Assembly: GCF_947179515.1 (NCBI RefSeq)
Contig: NC_067476.1
Coordinates: forward strand, 57,477,800-57,541,799
Source of the DNA: Apodemus sylvaticus
Lineage: Eukaryota; Chordata; Mammalia; Rodentia; Muridae
DNA length: 64,000 nt
Direction: 5' to 3'
Below the pieces are notes generated by a model, which saw nothing but the letters and a program-made list of their open reading frames with translations, had not been told where the DNA came from and did no database searches. The stretch's first letter is position 1; every line of letters starts with the position of its first letter. The position numbers and the translations under genes are program-made. Below, in pieces: positions 37,201-52,200 of this stretch.

Positions 37201-40200
37201 TCATAAATGCATTTTCTTAATTTTTTTCTAGCCTTGCATTTGCATATAAATGACTCTCCCAGGTCTGCTCCGTGAATTGAAGTAAATAATGTAATTAGAA
37301 ATCATCTACAGGTGTATAGCTGGGATTCTTAATGGTGCTCTCTGTTGTTTGAGGAGCTCTCGATGCCCTTGGGTTTGTTTAGGTTTCACTGCCTTCCCCA
37401 CTGTTCCCTGCTCTTCAGTGCGCCTGAAAACAGCAGACCCCCGGAGACCTATCAAGGATGCTATTGTGTGTTACGCTGGGTAACTGGAACTCTTCAGGCT
37501 TGATCAAAAACAACAACAATAAGGAGAATGGCGCATTCTCTGAGACGTGATGAAAGCTAGAACATTAGGAAGTTTTTGTACCAAACAGAAGAATAAATAA
37601 ACATAAGCAATGAGCAAACATCTGTTCTCAGGAGGAGACAGAGCACAGCGGAAGCAGCCGCCACTTCGGACCCAAGAGTAGTAGCCTTCTTCCTGTCCAG
37701 AAAGTTTTCTCCCTTACACACTGACCCCAGCAACACCATTATTTCAAAGCTGTCCTTAAATGACACCTTCTCCATGAAACTGCTCCAGATAAATTAACTT
37801 ATTTTCTCCCCCAAACTTGCCTATGGTGCTTTTGCTATCAGCATCCTTCATCTGGGGACTTAATTAATCATCTTGAGCCTTGATGTTGTGATCGCAGTTA
37901 TTTAATTGCTTCACGGACCTAACAGGGTCATTTTGTCCTCTATGCATTATACATTATAAACTTCTAGCAGCCAAGAGTGCCTCTTACATTTCTTTCATGT
38001 CCTTGGCAATGCCAAGCACAGAGCAGGCAGACAGAATGGACCCTGGCCTGCTAGAACACAGCCATTCTGTTACTATGGCAACTTGGTTCCTCTAAATCAG
38101 ATGAGACCCACAACTGTGACATTGATATTACTGAGTGGTCCTACTGAGTCAGGTGAGAAGGAACCCGAGTCATTGTTACACATTTCCTCAGCGAGTGGGT
38201 CCTTAAAATCCAGCCAATGATTGAAGGGCTTGCATCTGGGCACTGTTTGACACAAAGGCAGCTAATGGGCTGGGGTTCCAGGACAAGGGCTTCCTAACCA
38301 TAAGAATTGGACTAATAACTTGCCTGGGGTGTGCACTAGTTTCTTCGTTTGTAAAATGAGGATTAAAATACTGATAGAGTAGATATTAGAGAGCAGCTCA
38401 GACATTAAAGGCATTGGCTACACTTCCTGAGGATCTGGGTTTCATTTCCAGCACCCAATGAGAACCCACAATCATTTGTAACTCATTACTCCAGTCTCAG
38501 AGGATGCTGTGCCCTCTTCTGTAATCTGTGGGCACCAGGTACACATATGGTACCCATACAGACATGCAGGCAAAACATTCATACATAGAGACATTAATCA
38601 ATTTTTTTTCAAATACTTACAGGGGCTACAGGATAACCCAATAGTTAATGTGCTGAGGACTACAGTTTGGATCCCCAGAACCTCCCCTACCCCCCAATGC
38701 CAAGTATAGGTAGTTGCCTGTCTGTAATCCCAACCTCTGAAAGTAGAGATGGAAGATTCCAATAGCAAGCCCACTAGCCAGGAAGAGTATAGCTGTACCA
38801 GTGAGCTCTGGACTTGCCTGGGATCTTTGCCTCAATGAATAAAGTGGACAATCAATGGATGATTTTGGATGTCACTTCAGGTCTCCATATGCACTTGTAC
38901 ACACGTGTGCCCCACATATGCGAACATGTATATATACACACATACATGCCACGTACACACATCCACCACATTCACATGGAAATGGAAGAAAATAATCACC
39001 AAAATAGTGATGGTTACAATCATTCTACACTCATTCTATGTAACCCTTGTCTTAAAGGCGTTAACTCACAACTCTTAGACTCTCAAGCCCACACCTTCTG
39101 AGTGAGTGTGAAAACTTACAGGTGTGGAAACTGAAACAGTGAGAGATCAGTAGCTCCCCAAAGGTTGCACCACGGTATAACAACACTGGATCCAGGTCTG
39201 GACAGGAAGAACTAACAGGCTCTACTGTGGGCCTGTGTACTGGAGGCTTTCCATGGAGATCTCTGGCCTAGCTGGGTGTGAGGGTGGTGACAAAAGGGGA
39301 GAGAGTGCGAGCAGGAAGGGAGAGTCAATTCAGCCACTTTCTACTTCTGCGGCAGTTGGCTCTACCTCTGACTCCTCCGCTGTGCAGTCTCAGTTGCTCC
39401 ATGTGGCCCTGCACTGAGTCAGGACCGGCTGGGCTGATGAGAGGCCTACCAGCCAGGGAGGAGTGGGGGGAGCTTCAGGTGGCCTTTTGGGAGAGCAGAC
39501 CTCTTCTCAAGAGTTACAGCTCTTATGACAGAAGCTCTCAGACGATGGAGTAGTTCTCCAACACCTTTAATCCTTCCAGATAGGATTCTTATATACAGTT
39601 TTGGTGTGGGTCAGAATCTTACAACAGGTACTTCTCATTGGCTTGGTCTGAGAGCTTGGGGAAAACTTATTTGCATGTGGAAGGGGTTGGTGACTGAGGA
39701 TCACAGACCTCTCTGTGGGGTGGGGAGTTATAGGAGGCTGTAGCTACATGACAGGAGCCAGGGGTCCAGGGGGCGTGGCCAAACACCTGCTGTCCCTTGC
39801 CAGTGACAGTCACCTGCTGGGACTCCAGGATTTTAAGCCTGAGCTGGACCAAGGACCAGGCTGCCTATCACAGTGCACTGCCCACACTCCACCGTAAGAT
39901 GCTGTCTCTTACAGACTTAACCTTAGATGGTTATTTTAAACATGAACAAATAATACATTTAAAACATTTAAATATATTTCATATTTGAACTTAAAGTTTA
40001 AAAGCCAGTTGATACAGAATAATCAATAAATATCCACTGAGTTATCTTCATGTACGGGTCATGGTGCAATTCAAAGTTCCTACAATTAATTTAGACAAAA
40101 GTTAACCAGATAATAATGTAATATTGCTACACCGTCTCTACACAGAGGAAAGCTTGCAGTATCACGAGAAACATATCCATGTACAAAAATTCAAGCAAAC

Positions 40201-43200
40201 CAATATTAAAAGCAATGCTAAATGTTAGAGTCAAGAGTGCCAACTGCAGAACGCCTTTTTTTTTAAACCGATCTTACCCCATATGGATAAGGATGTGGCC
40301 TTCTTCAGGTGCGCAAGACAGTGTGGGTGTAAATACTAAGCTGCACTTGCAGCACTTTACACAGACCAAACTTACATGAAGCCAGCACTGGGGTGAGATG
40401 CAGTGCATCTAACAAGTGTGTACTGAGAACCTCTAGTGAACTCTGTGAAGAAAGACAGGCCAAGAGCAGAGCAGAGCTCAGCAAAGACTTCATAAGGGAA
40501 GCCGCTTTGGTATTCTAAAATGAGGGCATCAATAATTCACTTGGAAATCCATCCTCCAGCTCAGTTGGAAGAATAATGATACAAATCAGAAACACTAATA
40601 GTATTAATAATTAATCAGTCCCACCACGTGTTTTAGGAACTAGAATGTCCTATACATTAATTATTGATTCTTCAAACCCTCCAACTGGCAAGTTCTCAAG
40701 GAGCAGGTCTTTGAGTAAGGCTCCAGTCATCTCTAGTGTATTTATCTGGATTCATGTTTGTGTGTTTCTTTTTTCCCAGTTATGAAGTAGATATGCATTC
40801 ATTCAGTCTTTCCTTCATTCTATAAACATTTATTTCATATATAGCCCAAACACAGGGGCAGGACTCAAGAGATGAACCCGTGTTCACAGACCAACAACCA
40901 AGGCAGCATGAAACATTTGCATCTCTGAAGAAAAGGATGCTGGAGTAGATGATAGAGAGATGACAATTACAAGTACCCAGAGGACAGCATGGTCACTGGC
41001 AGAAGAAAGGAATGCCCTAGGGACCTCCATGAGAGCAACCATGTTCCAGCTGTCAGATCTAACACTAGATTTTTCCAATGTTTTGCTATTTCTACTGTTG
41101 ATTTCATATTTTTGTCTTGGAATTTTCTTCCCTCATACTTGTATGCTCTGTCTCTGAATGTTTTTGGCTTGAATTTTCCATAGCCTCATCTCTTGTGTTT
41201 TCTTCCTTTTTTGAATTTTTTTTAAAGAGGATGAGCTTCCTTCTGTGTTTTTGTACATACTTTGATTGATCCTCTTCAAGCAAACCTTTGCCCTTCCTGT
41301 CTCACGTCTCTTCCCTCTCCCAGGCCATCACTTGGTGCATCATTCCCTGGATTTCCCTTTTCACTTTCAAATCATATGGGTACTACTGGCCTTCTCAACT
41401 CCTTTTCCCTCTTGTGGATCCCTATCTCATTTCTAGACATCTGCTCACACTCATTCATACATAACTAAGCACATATAAAAAAAAGTTACAGTCTGGGCCA
41501 AAGGAGATAGTGCTACTGGGGAACTGCTTGCCGCATAATCACCATGACCATCGCTTCTCGGCCTTTTGGCTAAGATCAAGTGTAGTATAGGCACGGTGAC
41601 CTGAGTTTGACCCTCAGAACCCATTGAAAACAGCCGAGTGTGTGTGATGTGGTTGTAATCCTTGTTCTGGATAGGCACAGGCAGGGAGATTGCTGGGGCT
41701 TGTAATACATTAAGCCTACACTACTTGGAGTAGCTACATGCCAATGAGAAACAAGTCTTCAAAAACATGGTGGATAGCATCTCAGGAATGACATCTCAGG
41801 AATCCATCTTAGGGTTTTAGTGCTGTGAGGAGACACCATGACCAAGGCAACTCTTATAAAGACAAACATTTATTTGGGGCTGGCTTACAATTTCAGAGGT
41901 TCAGTCCATTATCTTCAGGGTGGAAAGCACGTCATTGTGTGGGCAGCCGTGGTGCTGAAGGAGTCAAGAGTTCTACATCTTGATCCAAAGGCAGCCAGGG
42001 AGAGACTCTCTTCCACACTGGGTGGAGCTTGATCACTAGGAGACCACAAAGCCCTCCCTATAGTGACACACCTCCCCCAATGAGGCCACTCTTATAACAG
42101 TGCCACTTCTTATGGGCCAAGCATATTCAAACCATTACGGTCTCTGATCTCCATACGTATACTTACACAGGTGCAGGCATGTTTGTGCACAAGTTCATGC
42201 ATACACACACATACACATATGCACACATGTACAAACACTAGAAGCTAGGATCACTGCTGTATGATATTGATTATACCATGAACCCAAAATTGTATTATTT
42301 ACTAGAAAAAAAAACTGTTTTAGTTGTGGTGTGGTTCAGTCCTTAGCACACACCTTTAATCCCAAACAATAAAGGTAAAGTCAGTTTGTAGAAGGAAGCA
42401 TCCATGTTTTAAGTGATGTCCAATCAAATGGCAGACAAAGTGATGAATCAGAGAAAGATTTGACAAAATAGCCCAACTATTACTATTACGAGAAAGGAAA
42501 GGAAGGCTATTTGACGGGCAGTGCAGAGAGAAAGAAGGAGGCAGTTTTTACTGGAAGAGTTTCACAGAGCTGGGTTGAAGAAAGAACAAGCTAGACACAG
42601 GTAAAGACAGAACGAACCAGAGAATGAGAAGGAGCCAGAAGATTAAAACAGATTGCCAGAGTTAATTTGAGGTCAATCAGAGCAATTCAGTCAGAGGCTG
42701 AAAAAGAAGCCAGATTGAATTAGTCAGCTTAGAGAGGAGTTTGAACAGCTGAGCTCAACCAGCCAGCCAGAGCTCTGAAGGAACTAGAAAGGGTGAGCTT
42801 ATTCAGCAGCAAGTCTGAAGCTAAAAACATTCTAGGCCTAGATGTGCTTATGTAGAGGCTAGAACCTTCCAGTACTAGGCCTAGGCTAGCAGATGGAAGC
42901 AGTAAGCCCCTGAGATGACAGTTACTAAGGAGAATAAAAGTTACTTTTACAGATCTACATATGACAAAGAATGTTCATCATTTGTGTTTCTGGGCCTGGG
43001 TTACCTCAATTTGATATTCTATAGTTCTATCCACTTTTTTCTACAAATTTCATTGTTCCATTTTTTTTGAGTGGAATAAAATTCCATAATATGAAACACA
43101 TTTTGCTATCCATTTATCTAGGCTAATTCCAGGTCCTTGCTATTGTGAACAGAGCAGTCAGATATCAGGAAATGGCTTTCTTTCTCTTGAACTCACTGCC

Positions 43201-46200
43201 CATTCTTCTTTTCACTAAACTGGTGAACTTTTGTGTTTGATAACTGACCATCTAGAAAATGTTAGCAGTGACCACATATATAGAATATCCTGATTCCAAG
43301 TGGGCAGTGATGTAATAATGTCAGTATCCTTTATTCGTATCCTATAGGATTAAGGGTGTGGGGTAATCTTTGACTATTCTCTTTTTCTTTATGTAAAATA
43401 AACTGAAGCAGAAATATCTTGTTTATTATTCACTGGAAAAAAATCATTTCTACTAAGCAAACATACTGTGCTAAGAACTCTATCAAAGACTTAAATTTGA
43501 TTCATGTTGCTACTTCCATCAGAATTGTAGTGTAAATCTCAATGTTAATAGCTTCCAATTACATCTTTAAGTTTAGAATTTTCCCATGAAGCTGTACCCT
43601 ATAAATAATTACAAAGGAAACTGTCATAAAACGATTTTGTCAAATCTACCCCCTGCTTGTCTCCCACCACCAATCTCAATCTGGAGTCCAGCACACAGTC
43701 TTCTGGCTCTAGCCCATGTCTTCCACACCAATGGAGTCTCATCTTTTGATGTCTGACAGGGCTCTTTTGTGAGGATTTGTATGTCTTGTGTTCATTTATT
43801 TCAACAATGTTGCTGATTCTATCCTCTAACCTTAATTCTTAAAACTTAATCCTTCAGCCAGTCTTACAGATTAAGAAGCACTCACATGCAACAGATGCCT
43901 AAACAGGTTTAGGAATGGCTAATGACCAATCCCACGGTGCCTTATGCCAGACCCAGTCATTGCTACCCAAGTAATGTTATTTTGAGTTCTAATTATTTTT
44001 AAATTTAAAATATAGAAGAGGCTTTGCCAAATGTTTACTTTATGTATATATGTGGTATTCATAAAAATGAGCACACAAAAATTTTGGTTTCATTGTGGCC
44101 CTTTCATCTTTTGCTCCTCCTCCTCCTTTCCTGCCCTTCCCTCCTCTAGTAGCACCTTTCAATGTTTAATATCCTGTGTGACCTTTTGACCTCTCCTGCC
44201 TTTTCTCAATACCTCCTGCTTCTCCATTCCATGGTCTCCTACCTAGTTTAGTGTTCTATGCCCACTCTCACACTATCTTTTTATATACATGTAAACATTA
44301 AAAGTTAGGACCTGCACAGGAGTGGTAACATGTGGGTTTTACTTTTCTGGGGTGTGGGTAGCCTAATCTAATATTCCTGCAAATGTCCTAATTTCATTGT
44401 TCTTCGGAGCTGCTGAGTCTCAACCCTAACACATTACTTCTTTCAAGATACATAATGCACTCTTGAGCTAGTGTTTCTATCAAACTACCCTTTCAGCACT
44501 TCATAACATACAGTTTTCATATATTATCTTGTAAAATCTACATTTTGATTATTAATAACATAGCCCTTAAGTGAACTTGGGTAATGATACTTGGTCTGGC
44601 ATAAGCCACCTTGGTATTGGTTATTAGCCACTTCTGAACCTGTTTAGGCATCTGTTATACGTGTTTCCTGTCCTGTAAGATCAATTTAAGGATTACATAC
44701 TCAGTTCAGGGTGTGTAGGATGATTGGGGCACAGTAGATGAATACAGGGAATAGCCATTATCACTCTAAAGTTTTTCAAGGAGAAAGAAGAATTTATTAA
44801 ATGATTCACATTTATAATCCCATATGCACCAACCCTGAGCCATGCATACACAGGATATCTCATAAGAACATAAGGGACCCTCAAGCTGGTGATATTCTAT
44901 AAACTATGGAAAGAAATTATTTTCAAGTTTAGCTAGTTGATTACTACTACTACTACTATTACTACTGTTGTTGTTATTATCATTATTTGCTTGCTTGCTT
45001 GCTTGCTTGCTTGCCTTGTAATGGTTGAACCAATCCTCCTCTATGGGAAGCAATGACTTGTACTAACTACTGACTGACTGTCAGTATTGAGAATGTTCCA
45101 TTTCTCTATACTTTGCTAAGCTCTTCTGTAGACCAGTTGTAAATCTCAAGTGATACAGAAATTGTTTTCTTTTAGAAGAAAAAAAATCCAGCATTAATTC
45201 TTTGACTTCCTAGTCTACTATACATCACTTTTTTCAGGTACAGAGTTCAGGGCTTGGATCTGAGGGCCAGTTCACTTCTGAGGCATTCAAATGAGGCTAT
45301 TGCCAGCCTGGTTGAGAGACTTCACAAAATACTCCAGCCTTTACCCTATTTTTACATGTAATTAAAAGAAAAGAAAAATAGATGGAACACACCAGCACTA
45401 CTCCCCCTGTTTATTATTCAACATCTGGACCATTATCTATGACATGACCAAAAACTAGTCAGATGTGAAATATATATAAATGAATTAAGCAATACAAAAC
45501 TCTCCAAGGTTTCCAACCATAGAAAGCATATCCTCACTTGTCATTACAATACCCATCACTCAAGTAACAAAACCTTTAATGATCTGTTAGACAACATTTA
45601 GCACAATTAAGCACAAAAAATATTTAGGAAACAATTTCAGTTATTTTTAGTGTCTGAATTGCATTTAGTCTGATGTTATCATCATTACATAACATAACCA
45701 TGAGAAATCCACTGAGCAATATGTGAGCCATGAATGAGCAACAGACAACGAATTAATTACACATAAAAGTATTAATGAAATGTGCAGTGATGCTGCCAGA
45801 AGTGGGGGCCAGGCGGCTTGCCATGCAATTACAGTCGCCTGCTGGAGGCGTTCCAAACTGTCGTAACACGCAGTTTTCTCTTCATGATTTCAAACTATCC
45901 TTGCTACTTCCTTTAAATTTTTTTAAATTATATTTTAAATTATAATTCTAATTATGTGTATATGTTATTATCTCTGTGTGGGTATATGCAGGTGAGTGCA
46001 GGTGCCAACAGAGACCAGAGGCATCAGATTCCCTGGATCTAGAGTTAACTGCATTGATGTGTGTGCTGGGAACCTAACACCGGGCCTCTAAAAGAGCAGT
46101 CCCTCTTAACCACTGAGCCATCCTTCCAGTAGTTTAAAAGAAATTACTGTTTAAAGCAGAATCAGTTTCAAACAGCTATAAAATATACACTCAAATACAT

Positions 46201-49200
46201 TTACACATGTCTTAGGGTTTTAATGCTATGAACAGATACCATGACCAAGGCAACTCTTACAAAGGACAACATTTAATTGGGGCTGGCTTACAGAGGTTCA
46301 GTCCATTATCATCAAGGTGGGAACATGGCAACATCCAGGCAGGCATGGTGCAGGAAGAGCTGAGAGTTCTACATTTTCATCTGAAGGCTACTAGCGGAAT
46401 ACTGACTTCTAGGCAGCTAGGATGAGGGTTTTAAAGTCCACACCCACAGTGACACACCTATTCCAACAAGGCCACACCTACTCCAACAGGGCCACACCCT
46501 CTAATAGTGCCATTCCCCGGCCAGAGCATATGCAAATCATCAGAACACACAAACATGCTTCTCAGTCACAGATACAAACATTTTCACACACATTTACATA
46601 ATAGTTCTCAGAAGTATTGCATTATAAAAAATATTTTTATTTCTCCTATAACCGTGTTCAATAACATTGCTTAACTAATTATAAAAATTTACCATTGGAA
46701 AAAATTTTTTAAAAAATGTAGTTCCCCTAACAGAAATATCAGGCCACTGTTTCCCTTTTCAGGACTTAAATGGCATTGACTCTTCTTAAATTCCCCCCAC
46801 ACTAGAAAACAAGGCAAAGAAATCCCTCAATGGAGGAATGGATACAGAAAATGTGGTATATATACACAATGGAGTACTATTCAGCAATTAAAAACAATGA
46901 ATTCATGAATTTTTTAGGCAAAGGGATGGAACTGGAAAATATCATCCTAAGCAAGGTAACACAATCACAAAAGAATACACATGGAATGCAATCATTGATA
47001 AGTGGATATTAATTAGCCCTGAAGCTCTGAATACTGAAGATACAATTAGCATATCAAATGATTCCCATGAAGAAGGAAGAAGAGGGCCCTAATCCTGGAA
47101 AGGCTTGATCCAGCATTGTAGGGGATTACCAGGACAGAGAAAAGGGAGGGGGGTGATTGGGGAATGGATGGAGAGAAGAGGACTTATGGGACATATGGGG
47201 AGGGGGGGACTGGGAAAGGGGAAAGCTTTTAGAATATAAACAAAGAATATAGAAAATTAAAAAAAAAATCCCAAGACGTAGAATCCTTAATTCTCCCAAT
47301 CTACCATACTGGACACACAGTGACCACTAATCATTTGCCAGGGGTAGGTTAAAGTCACAGTATCTCACTGGACTGATGCAATAGTTCATCTGTAATTTTA
47401 AAATGATTACTTGCTAAATGGTAATTTTTGGTGTATATTGGAGTAAATTAAGCATATTATTAAATTACTTTCACTTGTTTCTTTTCATTTTGCTTTTTGA
47501 TTGGGTTTGGTAATTTGTGCTTTCAAGGACTCGGTTCATTTCATCTAAGCTGTTGGATTCATGTTCAGATGGATGTTCTTGGCACTTTCTCATTATATAT
47601 TTAATGACTACGGGATTCATACGAAGACCTATTCTTCATGTCTAATATTGGTAATTTTTGCCCTCTCTCTCTTTCCTTCTTGGTCTGGCTAGAGGTCCAT
47701 CAATTTAATTGACCTTTTCAAAGAGCTGGCTTTTGCCGTATTGATTTTTCTATTGTGTTTCTGTTTTCAATTGTATCGATCGCTGTTCTTTGTAGTTTCC
47801 TCCACTCAGCTTGCTTTAGTTTTAATTTGCTCTTATTTTTTTAGTCTCTTAAGCTTAGATCAATTTAGGGTATTTATTCTTCTCTAGATAAGCATTTAAC
47901 TCCCCCAAATTTACATATGCTTCCCCCACACTCTGAGTTACAAATATGGTTGGTCCTTGCAGTTTATAGTCTATATTCCTATTTATCTCTGCTCTAAGAA
48001 GTGTGACGCTCTAGCAAAGCATTTTCTTTTCAACACATTAATAAAAGTTTAATAGCTTATGGGACCACTGGACCAAAAACACTCAGGCACTCAGAAAGCA
48101 GTAAGCCATAGCCTGGGGTACTTTAGATTTCTCTAGTTCCAATTATGGAAAACTCAGGGTGTGCTTTGAGTTGACTCTTCACAGGCAAAAAAAAAAAAAA
48201 ATCATTTTATAAAATTGGATCTGAGGTATCCAGTTCTTCAGTTTCCAGTCTAATGACAAGGCATTCGGCTTTCTTTCAAGACAATCAGATCATCATCTAG
48301 ACGATATGAGCTATGGAGTGGTCTTCTTTGAAATCTCACTTTCCTAGCTCAAGTTAGTGCCTGAAATATATAGTGGGGATTGAAAAGCCAGGGTTTAACT
48401 TTATTCACTGGGCCAAGCTCTCCCCACCACTGTGTTTTTCCAGTAAGTGAGAACACCACAGAGGGGGTGTGAAAGGTGTCAATTCACCCAAGCACTTGAG
48501 TGATCTTAGAACATCTCTCTTACTAGTTCAAAGTCCAAGCAAATCAGAAAGAACACTCTCTATAGTATTTCCTCTAACATGTTTGTAATCCTCTGATATA
48601 ATGAACATTTGCCAAGAATTCTGAGGAGTACATGGGTAGCTTTGTAGAGGACAGCAGACGTTCACATGCCACCGCATACCGTATAGAAGTTGGGAGGTGC
48701 AGGTAAGTTAGAAGTCAGGGCCAACTGTGGAGTTCATCTTAGTCTCTTGATGACTAACAGCTAGATGGATTTGTCATATGAATGAGAGCCAAGTCATTTT
48801 AAGATCCTTTGCGCTTGGTACATTTATATAGTATTACATATTAAAGTCAAAGTTGCATTTGAGCTAATGCTAATTAGGCAGGGATTGTAACGAACAAAAC
48901 AAAACAAAGAATCCCTTCATTTTCAGTTATGTAAAGTGAATACTGGGGTCTTTTCCTAAACGGACCTGTCACCTTTTAGCCAGAGTTTGAAAGGGCACTG
49001 CTACCCTACAAGTATTGAGACCCAGCGTATCGGAGATGGAAAGCGGAGACGGCATGTTGTGTTCTACCACCTGCTCTCTGCATCACAGGTGCCTCTCCAC
49101 TTTCTGAACTGTCAGATTCATCCTGACTTTTGAAATCAAAGACTAACAGGCTGTTTGTCATTGCCAATAAGAGCTATGGGTTCTACTTTCATTGGTTGAA

Positions 49201-52200
49201 GGTTACCTTTTTCCAGAGGGCTGTCTTTTGAATAAGTACTTTATAGGTCAGAGGCTGTAAGGCTATGGCTTCAAAAAAGCTAGTTGTGACTAAGGAGGTG
49301 GAGAAGTAGGTGAAGCATTTATGAAACAAGCCTGACAACTCTGGGATTCCAGAACCTATGTGAAATCCAGCCAGGGACAGTAGAGCACATATATGTCAAC
49401 TCTAAGGTCCTACACAAGGATTGGAGGCAGAGACAGGAGAATGCCCAGTTTGTAGGTCTGCTAGCCTGACTTACATAGCAATGAATGACAAGAGATCTGT
49501 CTCAAAAAAGGTAGAAGGTGAGAAATGACAACCAAGATTATCCTCTGACCTCTACATACATGATCACACCTGCACACATGAACAATTATACTCATATACC
49601 ATATATACACAAAATGCATGCGTCACATACATACATACACACATATACACACAAATACATACACACACCTTTAATTGTCATACACATGGCAAATATTTCT
49701 TGCCCACTCCCTGATTTGCCCTTTGCATTTGCCTGAAGTGTCTCGATCACTCATACTCGATTCCTAGTCAGTACCAACTGTCTTCTCCATCAACTGTTAT
49801 CTGATTTCCCTGGCAGAATCAATCCTCCTTCTGCACATAATATTTTGCACATATCTCTGTGTGTGGAGTTATAATTATAAATCTTCCCCTCTTGATCACG
49901 AAGCTGCAGTGGGATGTATACCAAACATCCAAGTATCATAACAGATAAAAGTCTTTGTTTGGATGCATGCTCATCCATTTATCCTTCAAGGAATGAGTCA
50001 CACGAACCTCAGAAGCACACTTTACCCTCAATAGTACGCCCAAACCAGCTTCTGTTTGAGAGAAGTCTGGTCATATTTCTCAACTGCTTCTTTATAAAAA
50101 TTCTCATTTTCTTCTGCCTGTGATTATTCGTGCATGTGTGCTTCCTTCATTGTCCTTAGAGGATGCTGATGGCTGTTGGTACCCTTTGGCTTCATTCTTT
50201 GTTGCTATGCCATAAGATACCCCAAATTCAGGTTGCTTGAAGCAGTCATTTATTTGCCCAGTTAGGGAAGGAGACAAGAAAGGCTTTCTGGATTCCACAG
50301 GGGCATGGTGAGGCTGGAGTGTCTCTCACATGGCTGGCAGATCACTTGCTTGTTAGCTGGGATATCGACAGATCTGTTGCCCAGGAGCCCAGCAACATTG
50401 CTGTTTGAGCCTCTACAGGGTTGAAGAGATCTCTACCCTGTGGAGTATATGCTAAGTATCACAGTTCTATGATGTGGAGCACAATGTGCATGTAAATCAT
50501 GGACACAAATGTAGTCAGTCTCTTGAAGTTGGGTCCCCTACAACAATATGCTACATTGTGTTTCCCAAAGCATAGGAGCAGTCTATATACCCTGGAGAGA
50601 AGGGCCATAGACCCTCAGAGGAGGGCTGGGTACCTTAAAGGATTTCTAGTATACCACAATCTTGCTGTGGTCTAGATCTTCCCAGAGTTCTCAGAAGGGA
50701 TGTCAGTATCTGCTATAACCTAGACATGGTCTCTTTCCTGCAGAAATGAGGATACCTCTGGTTCTTACTGAATCAGTCATTTGGTTTCTCAGGATATAAA
50801 GATATGTAGATATACAGGCTTGGGCCTCATGCTCCTCATAAGCCCTTCAGCTGTTGCCCAGGATCCCAATGTTTACTCCTGAACCAAGAGCTAAGACTCT
50901 TCCATCTCTGTATCTACAAAATTGTCCCCCTCTATAATTTCTGTACTTCTAAAAATGAGCTCATATCAATATTTCATCAATAATGGATACTCTTTCAATT
51001 CTTGCTTCACAGGAACAAGTCATGGATTCTCTATGATCTGCTAAATTAGCATTTCTGCTATGGCTTGAATGTGTTTCCTCAAATTTAAATTCACATGTTG
51101 GGAAACATAAACCCTCATGCAACAGTATTAGGAACTGGGCCCTTTTAGAAGAGGGAGGGTCATGAGGTCTCTGCTGTACCAATGGGTTAATATCAGTGCT
51201 AGGAAAGGAGTCTGAAGAAGAGACCATTCCAACCTGTTTTGCTCCCCCCCCTTTCCTTCCTGTGAAGACACAACTCTCTAGTCCTTTGGATGGTGCCACA
51301 ATAAGGCACCATCTTCAGAGAAGAACTCAGGCTCTCTTCAACTGTGAAAAATAAATTTCTGTTCTTTATAAATTACTCTGCAGTATTTTATTAGTGTAGA
51401 ACAGATAAACTAAAATAATCTCTCCCTTCTACTTATAAGAACAGCATTTTATCAGATTATCCATGACATTTTCTAGTTCTAAAGAATACTACTAAAAATT
51501 AGCCCCCTTAGTTACTCTGTAGCACATATTGTTAACTGGAATCAAGTATCTCGGGAAGGAAACAACCTGCTGACTAGAATACTTTAGGTGAGACAAGGAA
51601 CGTCACCAAGAAATTTCAGTGTTTCATGGTTGTGAGAAGTTTTGTGGTGCTTTTTAGTAGAGAAGTTTCTTAACTGCAAAACTTAAGAAAAGTTCTCCAG
51701 AACTTCTGCCTTGTCCCTACTTTATCTCATTGACCTCATTCAAAACGATTAAGGAACCATAAACCACATGCTTTCCATGACTAGAACAACAAGGCAGAAG
51801 CCCATTGGCCTTCTCTAGTTAATGTTCCATATTGATTGGGAGATTGATATCAAGATCAAGTATGAATCAATATATTTATTCTCATTAATGAGGAAGAGGA
51901 ACTCGAAGACAAGACAGTTCTGGCTTTTTTTCTCCCACTTCCAAAATCTGGGCCCCACCTCAGAACCAGTCTGCAAGAAGAATTAGACTGGGGACATGGC
52001 TGTCATGGATTGAACTGTAATCTGCATCTACCAGGTTGAGATGTTGGCCTGGTCAGCAGCAGCAGAGAGAGGAGAGAGCTTGCAGCCCACCATGGGCCTC
52101 AGAAAGAGATCTTCAGTCCCCAACAGTGGCCATTTGTTTCCCCCAAGTCTCCCCAGTCAGGTAGTACATTCTTCTCACTTTGCTAGAACATAAAGTAGAA

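Noticed and set aside
41550..41588. Functional U2 snRNA gene
   Set aside because: Only the first 39 of about 188 bases are present and there is no snRNA promoter.
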